Origin: Verrucomicrobium spinosum DSM 4136 = JCM 18804
Lineage (GTDB): Bacteria > Verrucomicrobiota > Verrucomicrobiia > Verrucomicrobiales > Verrucomicrobiaceae
Reading direction: 5' to 3'
Assembly: GCF_000172155.1 (NCBI RefSeq)
Contig: NZ_ABIZ01000001.1
Coordinates: 7,225,105 to 7,289,104, forward strand
DNA: 64,000 bases
Of the stretch, positions 28,086 through 37,149 are shown piece after piece (the stretch's first letter is position 1; each line of letters opens with the position of its first letter). The notes beneath the pieces are model-generated. The model was not told the origin of the DNA. It saw only the letters and a program-made list of their open reading frames with translations, and made no database searches. A program made the translations under genes and the position numbers.

Positions 28086-28219
28086 AGCGGCCGATGGCTT
28101 CCCTCTGGAGAACATCCGCAAGCAATCTGCGCTTTGATTTTTGGCCATCCCCTCCGCTCAGCACACAAACGTGCGAATAAGGAGGCAGAGAGCCCGATCT
28201 GCGTCGATGTAGCACCATC

Positions 28220-29278
28220 ATGCCCAACAGTCCGTCCGATGAAGTCCCGCCTTCTGCACCGGTGCACAAGCGCCGCCAGAGGTATAGCGGCAAGAACCCA
28301 CGCCGATTCGAGGACAAGTACAAGGAACTCCAGCCGGAGCGTTATGCTGACACCGTCGCCAAGGTCCGGGCCTCAGGGAAAACACCCGCGGGCCAGCATA
28401 TCCCCATCATGCTGCCCGAGATCTTGGAGGTCCTCGCTCCCCAGCCCGGCGAACGCGCCCTCGACTGCACTCTTGGCTACGGTGGTCATGCGGAGGCCCT
28501 TCTCCGCGCCGTCCAACCAGATGGCTGTCTCATGGGCCTCGATCAGGACGCCATCGAAATCGAGAAGACCGGTGCCAGGTTGAAGGCCCTCGGCTTCCCA
28601 GAAGCCACCCTGCGCGTGGTCCGCATGAACTTCGCGGGCCTGCGCAAGGCCCTTGATGAAGCGGCCTGGAGCGACGGCGCGGACGTCATCCTGGCCGATC
28701 TCGGTGTCTCCTCCATGCAGATTGACAACCCCGCCCGGGGCTTCAGCTTCAAGTCAGACGGCCCGCTCGATATGCGCATGAACCCACTGCGCGGCGTGCC
28801 TGCCCGCGAGCTCTTGCGCAAGATTTCTGTGCCAAAACTCACCGCCCTCCTGGAGGAGAACGCAGATGAGACAAACTCCATCCTGCTCGCCGCGGCGCTC
28901 GCAGGCCAGGACTTCGCCAAGACGCCCACCCTGGCCGCGGCCGTGAAACGCGCCCTGCCACGACACCTCGACGAGGAGGAAGTCACTGCCACCACCCGCC
29001 GCGTCTTCCAGGCCCTCCGCATCGCCGTGAATGACGAGTTCGGTGCCCTCGACTCCTTCCTGCGGGTTCTCCCCACCGCCCTCCGCCCCGGCGGGCGGGT
29101 GGCCGTGCTGACCTTTCACTCCGGCGAAGACCGCCGGGTGAAAAAAGCCTTCCTCGCCGGCTCCCGCGACGGCACCTTCAGCGCCATCAGCGATGAAGTG
29201 CAGCGCCCCTCCCCGGAGGAAATCCGCCTCAACACCCGCGCCGCCTCTGCCAAACTCCGGTGGGCCGTGCGTGCCTAG
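28220..29278 (+). CDS. rsmH: 16S rRNA (cytosine1402-N4)-methyltransferase
   Basis: RsmH adds the N4 methyl group to C1402 of 16S rRNA in the decoding centre. The 352 residues exceed the usual 310-315 because of a basic N-terminal extension of about 50. Hallmarks include DCTLGYGGHAEALL near 75-88, SMQIDNPARGFSF near 165-177, GPLDMRMNP, and the C-terminal VAVLTFHSGEDRRVKKAF. It usually opens the dcw cluster, but no mraZ or ftsL is adjacent here, so it lies alone upstream of the tRNA. Confidence 0.97.
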   Translation: MPNSPSDEVPPSAPVHKRRQRYSGKNPRRFEDKYKELQPERYADTVAKVRASGKTPAGQHIPIMLPEILEVLAPQPGERALDCTLGYGGHAEALLRAVQPDGCLMGLDQDAIEIEKTGARLKALGFPEATLRVVRMNFAGLRKALDEAAWSDGADVILADLGVSSMQIDNPARGFSFKSDGPLDMRMNPLRGVPARELLRKISVPKLTALLEENADETNSILLAAALAGQDFAKTPTLAAAVKRALPRHLDEEEVTATTRRVFQALRIAVNDEFGALDSFLRVLPTALRPGGRVAVLTFHSGEDRRVKKAFLAGSRDGTFSAISDEVQRPSPEEIRLNTRAASAKLRWAVRA

Positions 29279-29370
29279 AATCATCACGCGACGCCAGCAG
29301 GCAATTGGGGGCAATCGAATCCCATTTGCTCCCCGGCCGATTCCGTTTATGGTAGTCGGCCCAGCCCACT

Positions 29371-29443
29371 GCACCCGTAGCTCAGTGGATAGAGCAGCGG
29401 ATTTCTAATCCGTAGGTCGAAGGTTCGATCCCTTCCGGGTGCG
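29371..29443 (+). tRNA. tRNA-Arg (anticodon TCT)
   Basis: A full cloverleaf is seen. The acceptor stem is GCACCCG (29371-29377) with CGGGTGC (29436-29442), the D-stem is GCTC/GAGC, the anticodon stem is GCGGA/TCCGT with the loop TTTCTAA, and the T-arm is GAAGG-TTCGATC-CCTTC. The anticodon TCT reads AGA, hence Arg. No CCA is encoded. Confidence 0.96.
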
Positions 29444-29621
29444 CGGTTTTCAAGAATGCGTTCGGAAGTCCGGTCCCCACCCTGTGCCTCCCCGTATTTT
29501 AGGAGGTTCCGTGCTTCTGGAGCTCAAAAGCAAGACTGCGGGCGAGAACAGGTCTCGCAAAGTTCGCCGGATTGTCCAGCAGGCTTTACCTGTTTTCAGA
29601 CGATGACTTTGCTCGCCAGCT

Positions 29622-31076
29622 TCATCTGGGGCGCGCTCCATCTGTCGCGGTCTGTTTCTGGCAGATTTGTGCAAATTGATTGGCCAGGCGGTCGGCAAGT
29701 TTGACCATCTCATCTACAGACAGTTTCTCTTGGGGGGCCACAACAATGAAGTGCACTCCTGGGGAGGCCCCTGGATAGAACGTATGGCGCACGTATTCTG
29801 CATAGCTGTCCAGCAGCGCCCCTCCAGTGAGGAAGTATTCTTTGTAAACGCGAGTGCCATCTGTGGAAAGATTACCCGGCGCATCAAGCTCTGTGAGCGT
29901 GACGCCACGGTATTTAAAGCACACTTGCATGGTATGGTGCCTCTCCCTGCCTGAAGGGGCAAAGCAGACCACTGCGACATCGTCCGGCTGGTCTGGAAGC
30001 TTTAACTCATACCCCTGATTCCCAAGCGCACGCGACGGGATGACCGCCGGTGGCAGCCAGGTGTCCTGCCCCAATGCCAGGACGGTGGATGCCGTAAAGG
30101 GCAAAACAAATGCCGCCAAAGTCAATCCATTGAGCGCTGATGCCGCCCAGCTAAAGGGGGTGTTTCCTGGCACTGAAGCACTGAGGGATGTTCCCTGGCC
30201 GTGACCTTGAGATTTGAACTCGCGTGACACGGCGAACAGCAAGCCCGCCCCGCCAACCCAGAGAGACCACGACTGCATGGCAAACACGGCATTGGTGGAG
30301 AGTAACACTGCCAATCCGGGCCAGCTAAAAATCCAGGTTGCAGGTGCCAACGCCGGACACGCCAGGAGCCAGGGAAGCCATAGCGAATCCAAATTCGTCA
30401 GGGCAATGCCAGCTCCAGCCATGCCCCAGGCTCCCAAGAGCAAGCCATCCCGCCATCCCCCGAAAGTTTGCTTGCGGCACTTTGCGAGGGCCACGACTGC
30501 AGCCAGGCAGACAAGTCCGCCCATGGGCACACCTGCCAATGGAGCGAGTAACGCGACCACGGCGGCCGCGTGCAAGGTCTCTGCAACGACATGAGACTTG
30601 GGCCGGTCATCCTCTGGCGTGACCAGCGTCACAAAGGGAACGAGCCAGAGCAGCCCCATAAAATAGTGAGTCTGCGGAGACTCCACGGAAGGATAAAAGG
30701 CCGATCGATAAGCCACCAGAGTCAGCACCCGGGCAGTGTTGGCAATCAATGCCGCTGGCACCATGGCCGCGACTCGAATCCAGAATCTCCGTGGGGAAGA
30801 TTCACGCCGATTTACCCAGACGGCCAGTGCAAGCAGGATCCATAAAAGATTGATGCCAGCACAGTCACGGGTCCAGGGCACCTGTAGTGCCCCCACCTTA
30901 ATGGACTCACCGCAGTCCTGCACCACAATTCCCAACATCCACAAAATTCCCATGACCACCGGCTTGGTAACATCCCGCAACTCGTCATGGGCGTGCGTGA
31001 GCTGTATGGCCATGAGGATCGCGCCCGCAGCCAACACTGTCCGCCAGGCATGGTCAGGAACCCGGGGTAAATTCAT
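29622..31076 (-). CDS. Exosortase 1 with extended C-terminal periplasmic domain
   Basis: Exosortases are inner-membrane cysteine transpeptidase-like enzymes that process proteins with C-terminal sorting tails. The 484-residue protein has the catalytic set Cys72 (DCAG), Arg116 (ANTARV) and His137 (HYFMGLL) in the first 160 residues, followed by several more membrane helices. The last 110 residues are periplasmic and share RHHTMQVCFKYRG with exosortase 2; this segment loosely recalls EpsI-type domains that accompany exosortases. The gene lies 84 bp downstream of its likely substrate (31161-31988). The subclass name cannot be assigned without a search. Confidence 0.9.
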   Translation of the reverse strand: MNLPRVPDHAWRTVLAAGAILMAIQLTHAHDELRDVTKPVVMGILWMLGIVVQDCGESIKVGALQVPWTRDCAGINLLWILLALAVWVNRRESSPRRFWIRVAAMVPAALIANTARVLTLVAYRSAFYPSVESPQTHYFMGLLWLVPFVTLVTPEDDRPKSHVVAETLHAAAVVALLAPLAGVPMGGLVCLAAVVALAKCRKQTFGGWRDGLLLGAWGMAGAGIALTNLDSLWLPWLLACPALAPATWIFSWPGLAVLLSTNAVFAMQSWSLWVGGAGLLFAVSREFKSQGHGQGTSLSASVPGNTPFSWAASALNGLTLAAFVLPFTASTVLALGQDTWLPPAVIPSRALGNQGYELKLPDQPDDVAVVCFAPSGRERHHTMQVCFKYRGVTLTELDAPGNLSTDGTRVYKEYFLTGGALLDSYAEYVRHTFYPGASPGVHFIVVAPQEKLSVDEMVKLADRLANQFAQICQKQTATDGARPR

Positions 31077-31160
31077 CGCGCTTCAAAAAAAGGGGGGCTT
31101 GCTCCAGGCTGCCATTCATCCAGCGGGCAGCCGTTCATCCTGTCATAGGGTGACTTTGAT

Positions 31161-31988
31161 CTATTCCTTCCTGGCTCTTCTGGCACGCAGGACGGTGACG
31201 CAGGCAAAGGCGAGAAGAAGCGTCCATGGTGGTACCGGAGCCCCGGGCACAGAAGCTGCGCTGTTTGCGCCCAACGCCCAGCGAGTGCCTGCCAGCGACT
31301 CGTTGGTCATCTGCTTGGTGGTGGTTCCGCTCACCTCGGCCACAACCACCCCAGGCAGGGCGCCATCAGCGAGTGGGTCCCATGCCGCCACGCGGGAAGT
31401 GTAGTTGTCGGATTCAAATCCAGAACCGGCCGTGTTGCTCAGAACCACCCGATCCCATGAAGTGGATGCATCCCCGAAGAAGTTGATAAATGCATAAGGC
31501 TCTCCTGCATTAAGTGTCTTGTTGCGTGGATTGCCATCGTATTCTCCCGGCAGCATAGACAGCAAACTGCCCGTCGTGAATTTGCTCACGATAGAATCCC
31601 CCAGATAGAAGGTGAGGACATTCTGCGCATCCCCCGCCGACCACCACATGCCAAAGTAGGCCGAAGCGGTGTCAAACGTGAGCGTGCTCTGATTGACAAC
31701 CACGCCAGCCCCCTGGAGAGAATACTTCGTCCCTCCGGGATTTAACGCGTCGGCAGCTCCGCCGTAAACATCTGCGGATTTGATGTACAACCTGTCGAAT
31801 GTGCCCACCCCCGCCCAGACCACGTTCTTGTTCACGCCATTGGCAAGATTGTTGAAGTCAAATATCTGCGTTCCCGTCAGGGTAGAGTTAAAATCCTTGG
31901 GTGCCTCCGCGTAAGTGATGACTACGCTGGCCGGGGCCGCCGCTGTAAGGAGGATCGTGAACAATGCGCTGAACAGCTGGTATTTCAT
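31161..31988 (-). CDS. Exosortase-dependent surface protein, APVPP-type C-terminal tail
   Basis: Secreted protein of 275 residues. Signal peptide about 1-20. The mature domain shows FGMWWSAGDAQNVLTFY and GEPYAFINFF, a pattern of a known family of exosortase-dependent surface proteins in cyanobacteria and proteobacteria. The C-terminus has APVPP at 250-254, then a hydrophobic helix and a basic tail RARRARKE. The position and form fit an exosortase sorting signal, but the motif is not VPEP. A dyad site lies at 32060-32074, about 70 bp upstream of the ATG. Exosortase 1 follows. Confidence 0.88.
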   Translation of the reverse strand: MKYQLFSALFTILLTAAAPASVVITYAEAPKDFNSTLTGTQIFDFNNLANGVNKNVVWAGVGTFDRLYIKSADVYGGAADALNPGGTKYSLQGAGVVVNQSTLTFDTASAYFGMWWSAGDAQNVLTFYLGDSIVSKFTTGSLLSMLPGEYDGNPRNKTLNAGEPYAFINFFGDASTSWDRVVLSNTAGSGFESDNYTSRVAAWDPLADGALPGVVVAEVSGTTTKQMTNESLAGTRWALGANSAASVPGAPVPPWTLLLAFACVTVLRARRARKE

Positions 31989-32059
31989 GAGGATGTTGGT
32001 TTGATGTGCGAGCTCTTGGGCTTGGTGACATTTTCCCCCATGTGCTCCATTCCCGCCAT

Positions 32060-32074
32060 CCCCCTAAATGTGGG
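32060..32074 (-). promoter_or_regulatory. Candidate operator, site f (CCCACATTTAGGGGG)
   Basis: Copy of the dyad CCCRCA-NN-YRNGGG, read on the minus strand, 71 bp upstream of the surface protein ATG. Confidence 0.6.
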
Positions 32075-32112
32075 ATTCGGCTTGCCGCAGGAAAGTGTGA
32101 ACCGCCGCTTCT

Positions 32113-34410
32113 TTACAGGCTCTCACATGCCACACGGCTGGTTCCTTTGTGGGGCAAATAGGCAGCCAGTTTGTTATGGAGGGCTTCTTTCCGGAGCGGC
32201 TTGGAAAGAAAGTCGTCCATGCCACAGTCCAGACAGGCTGCAATGTCATCCGGTTGAACGTTGGCTGAGAGAGCGATGATTGGCATCCGGCCCTGCCCCG
32301 TCTCCCCCTCGTGCAGGCGGATGACTCTTGTTGCCTCGAACCCGTTCATCACCGGCATCTGGCAGTCCATCAATATCATGTCATAGGCAGAGACAGCGCT
32401 GCGGACCCTCTCCACGGCCTCAGCGCCATTTGCGGCGATCTCCACCTCCAGGCCGAATTGCTGCAGCATCAAGCTGGCGACGGTTTGCCCGGTCTCATTG
32501 TCTTCCACCACCAAAACACGCCCCCGAAAAGCCGGAGGCAAACCCCCAGCCGGAGCCTGAGCCTTGAGGCTGGCCCCGAGGGGTGGGGGCACCACAGGCA
32601 GCGGCAAACCTATCTGAAACTGCGAACCTTGCTTTAACACACTGTGAGCCGAGATGCTCCCTCCCATAAGTTCCGCAAGTGACTTCGAGATGGCGAGGCC
32701 TAATCCTGTACCCCCCTGACGCAAGCCACCGGCTTCCTCATTCCGGCTGAAAGGTTGAAAAATGCGGGAGAAAAATTCCTCCCCGAATCCTACACCGGTA
32801 TCTCGTACAGAAACGTTGAGTTGTACCACTTTACCCCCTGGCTCACTTGATGGACGCAGGCTGCATTCCACCTCGACATCCACCCTCCCGCGTTCCGTGA
32901 ATTTCACGGCATTGCCAATGATGTTGATGAGGATCTGCCGGATGCAACCTGCGTCCCCTGCAACCCACTCTGGAAGGTCCGCAGGCACGGCGAATACCAT
33001 CTGGATGTCTTTGGCATCCGCACGTACCTGCATGAGGCTCTGAATCTCGGAGAACAATGACGCAAGCTGGAAAGGCTTGATCGTGAGTTCCATTTTCCCG
33101 GACTCGACCTTGGAAAGGTCCAGGATGTCTCCTATTACCTCCAGCAGGGCGTCGGTCGATCTCTCGGCACTATGCACAAGTTTTGCCTGGGCTTCTGAGA
33201 GCGGAGTATCACGGAGCAATTGAAGCATGCCAAGCACCCCATTCATCGGTGTGCGAATCTCGTGGCTCATGCTTGCAACAAAGATGCTCTTGGAGCGGCT
33301 TGCCGCCTCCGCTTGCTCACAGGCCATCCGCTGCATGGCCTGCACTTCCCGAAGCTGCTGCTCCAGCTCCTTCTGCCGGGTCATGTCCACATACGTACCC
33401 ACGAACCGGCAGACCCTGTCCCTCCCATCCCGCAGCGCCCTGCCCCTCGCCATCATCCACACATAGGTCCCATCCTTGCGGCGATAGCGGGCGATATTCT
33501 CGAACACCTCTGTCTCCCCTTGCAAATGACCCCTGATCAAGTCGTTGTTCCGGAAGCGATCGGCAGGATGCAGCAACTCCTCCCACGACGTCGGCCCCGA
33601 ACCGACGTCCTCTTTCTCGTACCCCAACATCGTCTTCCACAGGTCCGAGAAGGAGATGGTATTGGTGGCGAGATCCCAGTCCCACAGCCCCACTTTGCTT
33701 CCATCGATCGCCAGCTTCAGTTGCTCCTCGGATTTTCTGATCCTTTCCACCTGCGCGGCGATGACCTTGTGATTGCGGCGGTTCACCTCCAGCTCCGCGA
33801 CCTTCTGGACAAAGACCTCAAACGGCTCGCAGCGCCCTGCTTCCATCGGAGTGTGAAACGGACTTCTCCCTTTGGAAGTCCCGGTCAGCAGCAAGCAGAC
33901 AGGCTTGCCGCCATGGTCCAGACAGGTCCCCAAGACAAGCTGACCAAATGCCATGCCCTTTGGTTGGGAGGCCAGAGCTTCCGGGGAGAATACTGTGGTC
34001 TCCACCCCCACCTCTTCGAATCGATCTGCCAGCCAGGGGCGCAGCATGGTAAGTGAAGCGCGATCATACACTCCACCTTCCACTGCCAAAGGGCCCGGAG
34101 CCAAACGGCCTGCATCATCGACCGGCCAGTGGATCCCGTATTCTTGTTCGAACACGTCAACCAAGGCTTCTGCAACCACCCCGGCAAAGGCGACATCACT
34201 CCGCGCCTGCAGGGCCGCGGTGCTAAAGGCCGCAATACGCCGGAACCTTCCCAGCTCCTCATCCAGCTGATGCTGTGCTTCTACCAAACGCTGCTCAACC
34301 ACAGAGAACCGCGTCACGCGCAGTTGCAAGGCCTCATACTTCGAGCGCAGCTCTTCCATAGACAGTGAGCCTGCCTCGCTCGTCACCGGGATGGAGGTCT
34401 CTGAATTCAT
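32113..34410 (-). CDS. Hybrid sensor histidine kinase/response regulator, soluble
   Basis: Hybrid kinase of 765 residues with no membrane helix. Order: an N-terminal coiled coil (about 15-60), a GAF-sized region with no clear motif (about 60-240), PAS (about 245-365, SKVGLWDWDLATNTISFSD), HisKA with SHEIRTPMN near 400, HATPase with N-box NIIGNAVKFTERG, DTGVGFG and GGTGLGLAISK, then a C-terminal receiver with VVEDN, the phospho-Asp in LMDCQMPVMNG, and the Lys in SKPLR. The partner DNA-binding regulator is not fused. It lies 18 bp after the FIST gene, so FIST and kinase are probably one operon driven from the dyad site at 35661. Confidence 0.94.
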   Translation of the reverse strand: MNSETSIPVTSEAGSLSMEELRSKYEALQLRVTRFSVVEQRLVEAQHQLDEELGRFRRIAAFSTAALQARSDVAFAGVVAEALVDVFEQEYGIHWPVDDAGRLAPGPLAVEGGVYDRASLTMLRPWLADRFEEVGVETTVFSPEALASQPKGMAFGQLVLGTCLDHGGKPVCLLLTGTSKGRSPFHTPMEAGRCEPFEVFVQKVAELEVNRRNHKVIAAQVERIRKSEEQLKLAIDGSKVGLWDWDLATNTISFSDLWKTMLGYEKEDVGSGPTSWEELLHPADRFRNNDLIRGHLQGETEVFENIARYRRKDGTYVWMMARGRALRDGRDRVCRFVGTYVDMTRQKELEQQLREVQAMQRMACEQAEAASRSKSIFVASMSHEIRTPMNGVLGMLQLLRDTPLSEAQAKLVHSAERSTDALLEVIGDILDLSKVESGKMELTIKPFQLASLFSEIQSLMQVRADAKDIQMVFAVPADLPEWVAGDAGCIRQILINIIGNAVKFTERGRVDVEVECSLRPSSEPGGKVVQLNVSVRDTGVGFGEEFFSRIFQPFSRNEEAGGLRQGGTGLGLAISKSLAELMGGSISAHSVLKQGSQFQIGLPLPVVPPPLGASLKAQAPAGGLPPAFRGRVLVVEDNETGQTVASLMLQQFGLEVEIAANGAEAVERVRSAVSAYDMILMDCQMPVMNGFEATRVIRLHEGETGQGRMPIIALSANVQPDDIAACLDCGMDDFLSKPLRKEALHNKLAAYLPHKGTSRVACESL

Positions 34411-34428
34411 GCGTCCTGCATGAGGGCA

Positions 34429-35619
34429 TCAGTCTCGATACAGCGCATAGATCGCTGTGGTGTAGTTGTGATATGAGTTATTGCCTCCCAGCCGGGCAAA
34501 TTCCCCGAACCCGTACATCCCCAGCCAGGGGGGCACCTCCCCCCCGGCAGAAAGCGGATATTGCATGCGCCCGACCAGTTCCTCTTTCATGACCCTGTTG
34601 AAGAGGTACCTGCCGCGCGCCAGACAGTCAGCGTGAAATACCGCCACCGGTTTCTTCCCTCCCGCTCGTTCATTCATCTGAGTCATCATCCTGTCCATGT
34701 CGGCAAAGATGCGGTCCTCATCTCTCACTGTCAGCCACAGGCGGGTTCCTTCCGTGATGCCGGTGGAATAATGCATGGTGCCGTCCTCATCGCGCCGCGT
34801 CACCACCCTTAAAATGTGGGGATTTCCATATTCCGCCGCCAGGGATTCGGGCAGTGCTTCTGCGAGGGCGCCAATCGGGATGGAATCGCCGCAGTTGGCC
34901 AAGCCGGGCTCCAAACCCAGTCGGGTTGTGTACTCCGTCCAGGCTGGTTTGCCATCCAGCTCATAGACGCGAGTCCCCTCCGCACGCGTCACGATCATAG
35001 GCTCCCCGACTGCAACAAACCCATGCGTCGCCTGGGTGCTGACTGAGAGCGAAGGGTCGCAGAACCCCACCGCCCACGCTCCATGCTCGTACACCTGGTT
35101 GTCCACCATTTGAAAGCTCACCGCCCCTCGCATATTGTCGGAGGAAGTCGCTCCAAAGAGGGTCACTTCAGGGCCCAAGACGGCCTCAAAGCCAGCTATA
35201 GCAGCCTGATTGTCGATATCGATTCCAGAAGACAGATAGTTCACCATATTGATCCCAGGACGCTGAGACTTAAGGGATTGAGCCATCTCCACTGCACGTT
35301 CATAGGCGTTTCTGCCGTTGATGTCAGGCGTGTGCGCGACCGCAAAATCATCTCCCCGGACAGCCATCAACGCGACATCCTTCATGGACTCACTAACGCC
35401 CTCCCGCCCCACCGTCCCACAACATGACGCCCCCACCACACGGGCTCCTGGTGCCAACTTGCGCACTTGATCCACCAGCTGCTGGTAGTTGTGCCCGATC
35501 GAAGCGCAGACAAACACCAGATCGCAGGCTGGATCTTCGCCCAAAGCTGATTCCATACATTCTGAAATGGCTCCTTTGGAGCTGACCATTCGAGTCGAAG
35601 CGGAGAAAAAGTTCAGCAT
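34429..35619 (-). CDS. FIST-domain signal-transduction protein
   Basis: Soluble sensor of 396 residues of the FIST type (FIST_N about 40-230; FIST_C about 250-385). Family marks include VGASCCGTVGREG and LSSGIDIDNQAAIAGFEAVLG in the N-terminal half, and FHADCLARGRYLF in the C-terminal half. The gene next to it is a histidine kinase, the usual company of FIST proteins, which are thought to bind small ligands such as amino acids. The ATG at 35619 lies 41 bp from the dyad site at 35661-35675, on which a G10 tract ends. Confidence 0.92.
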   Translation of the reverse strand: MLNFFSASTRMVSSKGAISECMESALGEDPACDLVFVCASIGHNYQQLVDQVRKLAPGARVVGASCCGTVGREGVSESMKDVALMAVRGDDFAVAHTPDINGRNAYERAVEMAQSLKSQRPGINMVNYLSSGIDIDNQAAIAGFEAVLGPEVTLFGATSSDNMRGAVSFQMVDNQVYEHGAWAVGFCDPSLSVSTQATHGFVAVGEPMIVTRAEGTRVYELDGKPAWTEYTTRLGLEPGLANCGDSIPIGALAEALPESLAAEYGNPHILRVVTRRDEDGTMHYSTGITEGTRLWLTVRDEDRIFADMDRMMTQMNERAGGKKPVAVFHADCLARGRYLFNRVMKEELVGRMQYPLSAGGEVPPWLGMYGFGEFARLGGNNSYHNYTTAIYALYRD

Positions 35620-35660
35620 GGCAATGCAACCAATACATTCTGTACTGCCATTTAGTCATC

Positions 35661-35675
35661 CCCACAATCGGGGGG
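35661..35675 (+). promoter_or_regulatory. Candidate operator, site g (CCCACAATCGGGGGG)
   Basis: Copy of the CCCRCA-NN-YRNGGG dyad upstream of the FIST/kinase operon. Its right arm is inside a G10 run (35670-35679), so its length could change by slippage. Confidence 0.55.
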
Positions 35676-35710
35676 GGGGCGAAACTATTTATGAGAGCCC
35701 GCAGCGATCA

Positions 35711-37144
35711 TTATCGGGCTTCATCGGCGGACATTGAGTGCTCGCGAATTCTCGCCGCCAATCCGTCGGTGATCTGGGCGAATTGTCCCGGGGAGTAGGA
35801 GGAGGCTCGCGCCGAGAAAATCAAATGAATCCCGGGGGATGATCCAGGCCAGAAGGTGCGCTTGAGATAAACGCCGTAGCCGGACACCACTTCCGACCCC
35901 ATCAAAAAGTACTCCCGGTACAGCACCTCTCCGGTGGAGACAACTTCTGGCTCGGAGGGGGTTGGCTTCAACTGCAGTCCTCGGTAGGCGGCACATACCA
36001 TCAGCGTATGGTGCCGCCCCCCGCCCTGCGGGCCGAGCCAGTCAATGCGGATGTCCCGGGGCGAATTGGAAAGTCGTATCTGATACTCCGCTGGTGAAAT
36101 GGCGATGGGATGGAGGGACTTGGGTGGTCCCCCGCCGACTGCATCAGACGTCCACCACTGGGAGACGAACGGAAGGACGAAGAACACGGTGGCGAGGCAT
36201 GCCTGACGGATCTTTACCGGAGCGTCAACACCGGCTAAAGCTCCCATCCCCGGCCCTCCAGACTTTCGGAGGCCTCCTCGCATTTCCCAAGCTGCTGCAC
36301 ATGCTGCAACCACGAATAGCGCGATGGACCACGGCTGGCCTGCTACAACCGGAATACAAAGAAACGCAAGAACAGGCACCACCAGGCTTCGCCAGAAGCA
36401 AAATCCTCCCCAGGGGGAAAGCATCAACCAGGGAAGCCAGAGCGACTCCATACTGGACCACGCGATCCAAAGCCCACCGACCGACCAAATGATCACCGTC
36501 AGGCGCTGCTCAAGGGTGGTTCTAAAATCACGGCCAGCCATCCTTGCTGCCAGGGCGCTCAAGGCAGCCAAGGTCACCCACAAGCCACCGGGCTCCGGCA
36601 GCCTGACTGTGATGAGGCTGAACACCGCCGCAAGGAAGACGGCCGCCATCCACCGCGACTGACGCCCTGCCGGACGTTGCACTGAGAGAAAGGCCATCAT
36701 GGGAGGAAGCACCAGCAGGAACCCGAGCAGGTAATGCAGCTGGGGAGTTTCCACTCGCGGCCACACCATCCACCGATACCCCAATATTGCGGCGACCCTC
36801 AAAACGTTAAGGACAAATGCCAGGGGGAGTGAAACTGCCATCTGAATGGCAAGCGTCCTTACATTCCGCGTGAGCACCCAGTTCGCGGCCGCGGCCGCCA
36901 TCAGCACATACAGGGTCGCGAATCCCGCGCAATCCACCGACCATGGCACCCTCAGGTGACCCACACAGATATTGCCTGCCTCCCAAATGATTGGCACGCC
37001 AGCGACATTCAGCATTTTAACCATCGCCATGGCCACGATGCCGGACACTCGATCCTCGCCAAAGTACCCCACGCCGCCTGTAGCGACAGCAAGGCTGGCG
37101 GCAGCGCCCCAGAGCCAAGGAGAGAGAACTTTCCCTTCAGACAT
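35711..37144 (-). CDS. Exosortase 2 with extended C-terminal periplasmic domain
   Basis: Paralogue of exosortase 1, about 477 residues from ATG 37144. The catalytic triad is Cys72 (DCAG), Arg116 (LNVLRV) and His137 (HYLLGFL): the same residue numbers as in exosortase 1. A multi-helix middle follows and a C-terminal domain with RHHTLMVCAAYRG and, in both, EYFL and FxPGxSPGxH blocks. The start is 5 bp past the stop of the CTERM gene upstream (37150-38055), so the two are translationally tight. The extra GT2 gene ahead makes a GT2-CTERM-exosortase operon. Confidence 0.9.
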   Translation of the reverse strand: MSEGKVLSPWLWGAAASLAVATGGVGYFGEDRVSGIVAMAMVKMLNVAGVPIIWEAGNICVGHLRVPWSVDCAGFATLYVLMAAAAANWVLTRNVRTLAIQMAVSLPLAFVLNVLRVAAILGYRWMVWPRVETPQLHYLLGFLLVLPPMMAFLSVQRPAGRQSRWMAAVFLAAVFSLITVRLPEPGGLWVTLAALSALAARMAGRDFRTTLEQRLTVIIWSVGGLWIAWSSMESLWLPWLMLSPWGGFCFWRSLVVPVLAFLCIPVVAGQPWSIALFVVAACAAAWEMRGGLRKSGGPGMGALAGVDAPVKIRQACLATVFFVLPFVSQWWTSDAVGGGPPKSLHPIAISPAEYQIRLSNSPRDIRIDWLGPQGGGRHHTLMVCAAYRGLQLKPTPSEPEVVSTGEVLYREYFLMGSEVVSGYGVYLKRTFWPGSSPGIHLIFSARASSYSPGQFAQITDGLAARIREHSMSADEAR

Positions 37145-37149
37145 TGAGG

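Noticed and set aside
29279-29370. Leader or second tRNA ahead of tRNA-Arg
   Set aside because: No second cloverleaf or conserved box could be built from these bases.
34806-34820. CCCTTAAAATGTGGG, close to the dyad motif
   Set aside because: The arms are one base further apart than in the seven sites, and it lies inside the FIST coding sequence.
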